Shown piece by piece: positions 55,335 through 64,000 of a stretch of DNA of 64,000 bases. Numbering within the stretch: the stretch's first letter is position 1; every line of letters begins with the position of its first letter. The position numbers and the translations under genes are program-made. The stretch comes from Lysinibacillus sp. OF-1 (lineage in GTDB: Bacteria; Bacillota; Bacilli; Bacillales_A; Planococcaceae). The stretch spans positions 558,001-622,000 of the forward strand of contig NZ_CP102798.1 in the NCBI RefSeq assembly GCF_028356935.1, written 5' to 3'. The notes beneath the pieces are model-generated. The model worked only from the letters and a program-made list of their open reading frames with translations. It did no database searches and was not told where the DNA came from.

Positions 55335-55361
55335 TGTGCTTTAAATTAGAAAGAGAGGTGA

Positions 55362-56081
<720 letters not shown>

Positions 56082-56086
56082 TATAA

Positions 56087-56370
<284 letters not shown>

Positions 56371-56371
<1 letters not shown>

Positions 56372-56476
56372 TTCAGTTGAACACTGAATTTTACTAGTGG
56401 CGAAGCAGGATTCACCAGATGAAACTTCGCCCTTCATTTTGGAACGGATAAAAGCTATGTGTAAATATAGCTTTTT
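56371..56476 (+). promoter_or_regulatory. Three hairpins between atpE and atpF
   Basis: ATTCAGT/ACTGAAT (56371-56389), GGCGAAG/CTTCGCC (56399-56431) and AAAAGCTAT/ATAGCTTTT (56450-56475) lie in series in the 173-base spacer. The last ends in TTTTT and looks like a leaky terminator. They may protect the atpE message 3' end or lower transcription of downstream genes, matching subunit stoichiometry. Confidence 0.6.
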
Positions 56477-56544
56477 AAAATAGGTAGTTTTTTTAATCAT
56501 TAAATTATGTTGAAGTTAAAGCTCTTGAAGGGAGTGAAACAATC

Positions 56545-57066
56545 GTGTTTTTAGATTATCTTGTACTAGGTGCAAGCGCTGGTAGTTTTAATAGCGGAGA
56601 CATCATCGCAACATTAGTTATCTTCATCGTGTTAATGGTATTACTTAAGAAATTCGCTTGGGGTCCACTTATGGGCATCATGCAGCAACGTGAAGAATTA
56701 GTAGCGAGTGAAATCGAAGCAGCTGAAAAAGCGCGCAAAGAATCGCACCAATTTTTAGAAGAACAAAAGAGCCTTCTTAAAGAAGCTCGTACGGAAGCAC
56801 AATCGATTGTTGAAGGCGCTAAGAAACAAGGCGAACTACAAAAAGAAGAAATTCTTACTGTAGCGCGCAATGAAGCAAACCGCTTAAAAGAATCGGCTTT
56901 ACGTGAAATTGAGTCTGAAAAAGAAAAAGCTATTGCAGCAGTACGTGATGAAGTCGTTTCATTATCTGTACTTGCAGCATCTAAAGTCCTTAGCAAAGAG
57001 ATTTCTGAGGCAGACAACCGTGCTCTAATTGAAGAGACGATTGCGAAGGCAGGCGAAGCTCGATGA
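56545..57066 (+). CDS. atpF: ATP synthase Fo subunit b
   Basis: This 173-residue peripheral stalk subunit has one N-terminal membrane helix (about residues 18-36, [24 protein letters not shown]) followed by a long, highly charged coiled coil ([20 protein letters not shown] and onward) that binds delta. GTG 56545 follows AAGGGAG. It overlaps atpH by 4 bases. Confidence 0.96.
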   Translation: MFLDYLVLGASAGSFNSGDIIATLVIFIVLMVLLKKFAWGPLMGIMQQREELVASEIEAAEKARKESHQFLEEQKSLLKEARTEAQSIVEGAKKQGELQKEEILTVARNEANRLKESALREIESEKEKAIAAVRDEVVSLSVLAASKVLSKEISEADNRALIEETIAKAGEAR

Positions 57067-57599
57067 GTAATTCAACTGTAGCAAAACGTTACGCTCAAGC
57101 GCTTTTTGAATTAGCGCAACAAAAAAACAATCTTACTGAAGTTGGAGCAGACTTAAACGAACTAACAAAAGTAATGAAAGAATCTCCTGATTTTTTAACG
57201 CTTTTAAGTGCGCCTAAGTTCTCCATCGAACGTAAAAAACAAATGGTAGCTGAAATCTTCACTGGTGCAACACCAGAAGTTTTACACACGGTTCAACTTC
57301 TAGTTGAGAAAAAACGTGTAAACGAGATTAAGCTAATTGCCAATGCATATGCTGAGCTTGCTGCACAAGCACAAGGTATGGCAGATGCAACAGTATTTTC
57401 AACACGTGCACTTTCTGCAGAAGAAAGCGCTAATATTTCGACAGCATTTGCGAAACTTGTTGGAAAACAATCATTAAACATTACAAACGAAATCGATCCA
57501 ACTTTACTTGGTGGTATTCGTGTTCAAATCGGTAACCATATTTATGACAGCTCAGTAGTTAACAAATTAGAGCGTCTAAAACGTGAATTAATCGGTTAA
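57063..57599 (+). CDS. atpH: ATP synthase F1 subunit delta
   Basis: This 178-residue subunit links the F1 head to the b stalk. The N-terminal helical domain begins [19 protein letters not shown]; the C-terminal region includes [33 protein letters not shown], the conserved OSCP-type signature. The ATG overlaps the atpF stop (ATGA), so the stalk subunits are translationally coupled. Confidence 0.96.
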   Translation: MSNSTVAKRYAQALFELAQQKNNLTEVGADLNELTKVMKESPDFLTLLSAPKFSIERKKQMVAEIFTGATPEVLHTVQLLVEKKRVNEIKLIANAYAELAAQAQGMADATVFSTRALSAEESANISTAFAKLVGKQSLNITNEIDPTLLGGIRVQIGNHIYDSSVVNKLERLKRELIG

Positions 57600-57615
57600 T
57601 AATTTAGAAATGTGA

Positions 57616-59136
<1,521 letters not shown>

Positions 59137-59159
59137 GTTCTAGCTAGTCACTTGATTAA

Positions 59160-61506
<2,347 letters not shown>

Positions 61507-61512
61507 TACTAG

Positions 61513-61938
<426 letters not shown>

Positions 61939-61947
61939 TTCATTTTT

Positions 61948-61978
61948 AACGGGCAGATATAGTATCTGCCCGTTTTTT
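61948..61978 (+). terminator. atp operon terminator
   Basis: AACGGGCAGATA (61948-61959) pairs perfectly with TATCTGCCCGTT (61963-61974), loop TAG, then TTTT. Confidence 0.95.
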
Positions 61979-62007
61979 AAGGTGAAATAAATTGAAGGAG
62001 GGGTAGC

Positions 62008-62247
62008 ATGGAACTGTATGAAGCGATAGGACAAGAAGCATTACTAGGCATTTTATCTCATCTGTTTTTTATTGCTATTACTTTTTACGCATTACAAGCT
62101 TTTATGGTGGAGAAACTATTTAAGAAGAATCGAGTATTTCAAATTCAACTTATTTATATTTTACTCAGTATTACGATAGGCTCAGCAGTATCTAATTTCT
62201 TTCTCCAAATATCTAGCTGGTCAGGCAAACTTCCCTATTTATTTTAA
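62008..62247 (+). CDS. DUF1146 membrane protein (YwzB-like)
   Basis: This 79-residue protein has two hydrophobic segments (about 13-33 and 46-67) separated by a basic loop (VEKLFKKNRVFQIQ), with SITIGSAVSNFFLQISSW near the end. This matches the DUF1146 family, called YwzB in B. subtilis and found between the atp operon and murAA. Function is unknown. GGAGGGG lies just before ATG 62008. Confidence 0.85.
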   Translation: MELYEAIGQEALLGILSHLFFIAITFYALQAFMVEKLFKKNRVFQIQLIYILLSITIGSAVSNFFLQISSWSGKLPYLF

Positions 62248-62613
62248 AGCAATCGTTGTTAAATACTATAAGATTTATGCACCTACATGCTTCAAAGGAC
62301 TTTATAATACCATTTGTGTGGCCCTTTGAACTATGTATAAAAATCTTTCGTACCAGTTTTGCCTTGGCATCATTACAGCTTACGATGCGTCTATTATTGG
62401 TAAGACGCACGCTAACAAAATATGTACATGATGCATTCATATAGTAAAGGGAATATTTTACTGAATGAAGATAAAATAGGTTTTTTGTGCATATATCTTT
62501 GGGTATGTATTGAAAGTGAACGGGTTATTGGTCATTCACAAAAAAAAAATGACAGCGTACAATAAATAAATAGCAAAATATCTAATAATGCCTTAAAATA
62601 GTGATTTGGACGC
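62248..62613. other. Gene-free stretch after DUF1146
   Basis: I see no supported gene. Two stems are possible: TTCAAAGG/CCTTTGAA (62291-62330) and TGCGTCT/AGACGCA (62385-62408), neither with a clear T-tract. The rest is AT-rich. Confidence 0.5.
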
Positions 62614-62642
62614 TTGAACGAGCGTTAGAAAAGTTGTACTAT
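62614..62642 (+). promoter_or_regulatory. murAA promoter with overlapping palindrome
   Basis: TTGAAC (62614-62619), 17 bases, TACTAT (62637-62642). The -35 lies inside ACGCT-TGAACG-AGCGT (62610-62625). Its minus strand contains AACGCTCG, the same core as the FadR-like operator at 10489-10504. Confidence 0.55.
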
Positions 62643-62731
62643 AGAGTTGTTTGTTTACTGATTATGACATTATACTTCTTTTTAAAATAAAAATTCGATA
62701 GGTTAATAGATTGAATTCGGAGGGACATAGG

Positions 62732-64000
62732 GTGGATAAAATAATAGTGACTGGCGGCCAAAAACTACAGGGAAAAGTACGTGTAGAGGGCGCAAAAAAT
62801 GCAGTGTTACCAATCCTTGCGGCAGCTTTACTTGCTTCAAAAGGAGAAAATGTAATTAAAGAAGTCCCTAATTTAGCAGACGTCTTTACAATAAACGAAG
62901 TACTTAAAAGTTTAAACGCAGCAGTTACATATATACCTGAAGATAATGCCGTATATATAGATGCAACTAAAGAACTTTCAAGTGAAGCTCAATTTGAATT
63001 TGTTAGTAAAATGCGTGCATCTATTTTAGTGATGGGTTCTCTACTTGCTCGTAATGGATATGCTCGCGTGGCACTACCAGGAGGCTGTGCAATCGGTTCT
63101 CGTCCAATTGAGTTACACTTAAAGGGCTTCGAAGCTATGGGTGCAAAAATTTCATTTGGTCACGGATATGTAGAGGCAAAAACGGAAGGTCGTTTAAAAG
63201 GGGCTAATGTGTATTTAGATTTCCCTAGTGTTGGTGCTACTGAAAATATTATGACAGCCGCATCTTTAGCAGAAGGGACAACTGTAATTGAAAATGCTGC
63301 GAAGGAGCCCGAAATTGTCGATCTTGCAAACTTCATCAATAGCATGGGCGGTCGTGTAATTGGTGCTGGTACAAATACAATACGTATCGAAGGAGTCGAT
63401 ACATTATATGGAGTAGAGCACCATATTATTCCCGATCGTATTGAGGCTGGTACATTTATGGTGGCAGCAGCTATTACGAAGGGTGATGTAGTCATTGAAA
63501 ATGCTGTTCCTGAGCATATGACAGCTTTAATTGCTAAGATGCGTGAAATGGGTGTAGAGATTACTGAACTGGATGAGGGAATCCGTGTACGTGCTCCTCA
63601 TACATTAAAAGCTGTTGATATTAAAACAATGCCACATCCAGGCTTCCCAACAGATATGCAATCACAAATGATGGCATTAATGTTAACTGCGGAAGGTACG
63701 AGTATTATTACAGAAACGGTATTTGAAAATCGTTTTATGCATGTTGAGGAATTCCGTCGCATGAATGCTGGTGCTAAAATAGAAGGACGTTCTGTGTTTA
63801 TCGAGGGGCCGGTTAATCTTCAGGGAGCTGAAGTAATGGCAACGGATTTACGAGCTGCGGCTGCCCTAATTTTAGCAGGTCTTGTATCTGAAGGAATAAC
63901 ACGTGTGACGAAGCTTCATCATTTAGACCGTGGTTATGTTGATTTCCATGGCAAGCTAGCATCGCTTGGTGCCAACATTGAACGTATTACTGAACTTACT
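62732..64000 (+). CDS. murAA: UDP-N-acetylglucosamine 1-carboxyvinyltransferase MurAA, 3' end outside window
   Basis: The visible 423 codons cover nearly the whole enzyme, first step of peptidoglycan synthesis, so only about a dozen residues are missing. GTG 62732 follows CGGAGGG and gives [28 protein letters not shown], with the active-site Lys-Asn. The catalytic cysteine is in [15 protein letters not shown] near residue 117. [13 protein letters not shown] and [16 protein letters not shown] are intact. It is a clear paralogue of murAB at 25338. Its place after the atp operon and DUF1146 gene marks it as MurAA, the main copy in bacilli. Confidence 0.96.
   Translation, partial: MDKIIVTGGQKLQGKVRVEGAKNAVLPILAAALLASKGENVIKEVPNLADVFTINEVLKSLNAAVTYIPEDNAVYIDATKELSSEAQFEFVSKMRASILVMGSLLARNGYARVALPGGCAIGSRPIELHLKGFEAMGAKISFGHGYVEAKTEGRLKGANVYLDFPSVGATENIMTAASLAEGTTVIENAAKEPEIVDLANFINSMGGRVIGAGTNTIRIEGVDTLYGVEHHIIPDRIEAGTFMVAAAITKGDVVIENAVPEHMTALIAKMREMGVEITELDEGIRVRAPHTLKAVDIKTMPHPGFPTDMQSQMMALMLTAEGTSIITETVFENRFMHVEEFRRMNAGAKIEGRSVFIEGPVNLQGAEVMATDLRAAAALILAGLVSEGITRVTKLHHLDRGYVDFHGKLASLGANIERITELT

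Noticed and set aside
62256..62444. 62-codon plus-strand frame after the DUF1146 gene
   Set aside because: No ribosome binding site; the region contains inverted repeats and reads as intergenic.

Overview
The window reads as a chromosomal segment of a low-GC, endospore-forming Gram-positive rod, most likely Lysinibacillus or a close Planococcaceae/Bacillaceae relative. Spo0F and SpoIIR point to sporulation. RpoE (delta), GlpX, an AidB-type acyl-CoA dehydrogenase and the order rpoE-pyrG-ywjG-spo0F-fbaA-tal-murA-glpX-rho ... rpmE-tdk-prfA-prmC-spoIIR-ywlC-ywlD-ywlE ... ywlF-ywlG-glyA-upp ... atpIBEFHAGDC-murAA match the conserved B. subtilis-type backbone. Almost every gene is on the + strand; only ywjG is reversed. 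I found no tRNA, rRNA, insertion sequence, prophage or CRISPR.

1-19,100 is a fatty/branched-chain acyl-CoA and cobalamin block. It holds the end of a MerR gene, an acyl-CoA synthetase and an AidB-like dehydrogenase. Next comes a cobalamin riboswitch controlling btuF-btuC-(btuD::cbiZ)-pduO. Then come fadF, a thiolase / 3-hydroxyacyl-CoA dehydrogenase / two acyl-CoA dehydrogenases / TetR cluster, and the fused B12-dependent mutase icmF. The B12 uptake and salvage genes can feed adenosylcobalamin to IcmF. Two promoters here carry the same FadR-like operator.

19,200-31,700 is backbone (rpoE, pyrG, ywjG, spo0F, fbaA, tal, murAB, glpX, rho) followed by two zinc-ribbon membrane protein genes. pyrG has the signature of a CTP-sensing reiterative-transcription attenuator. 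A degenerate 97-bp tandem repeat lies between spo0F and fbaA.

31,700-40,300 is an iron-siderophore islet between rho and rpmE. It runs Fur box, an AraC regulator fused in frame to a lipoprotein siderophore-binding domain, an ABC exporter, an ATPase, two FecCD permeases and a ferredoxin-NADP reductase. A decayed rpmE copy with its own terminator lies at the left edge and the intact rpmE with nearly the same terminator at the right edge, so the islet is bracketed by an rpmE duplication.

40,300-64,000 is again backbone: tdk, prfA-prmC, spoIIR, a DnaA-box cluster, tsaC, mntP, ywlE, a chemoreceptor-like gene, rpiB, ywlG, glyA, a c-di-GMP phosphodiesterase, upp, mnaA, the full F1Fo ATP synthase operon behind a long structured leader, a DUF1146 gene, and murAA cut by the window end. 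All calls were made by reading the sequence; no database search was run.
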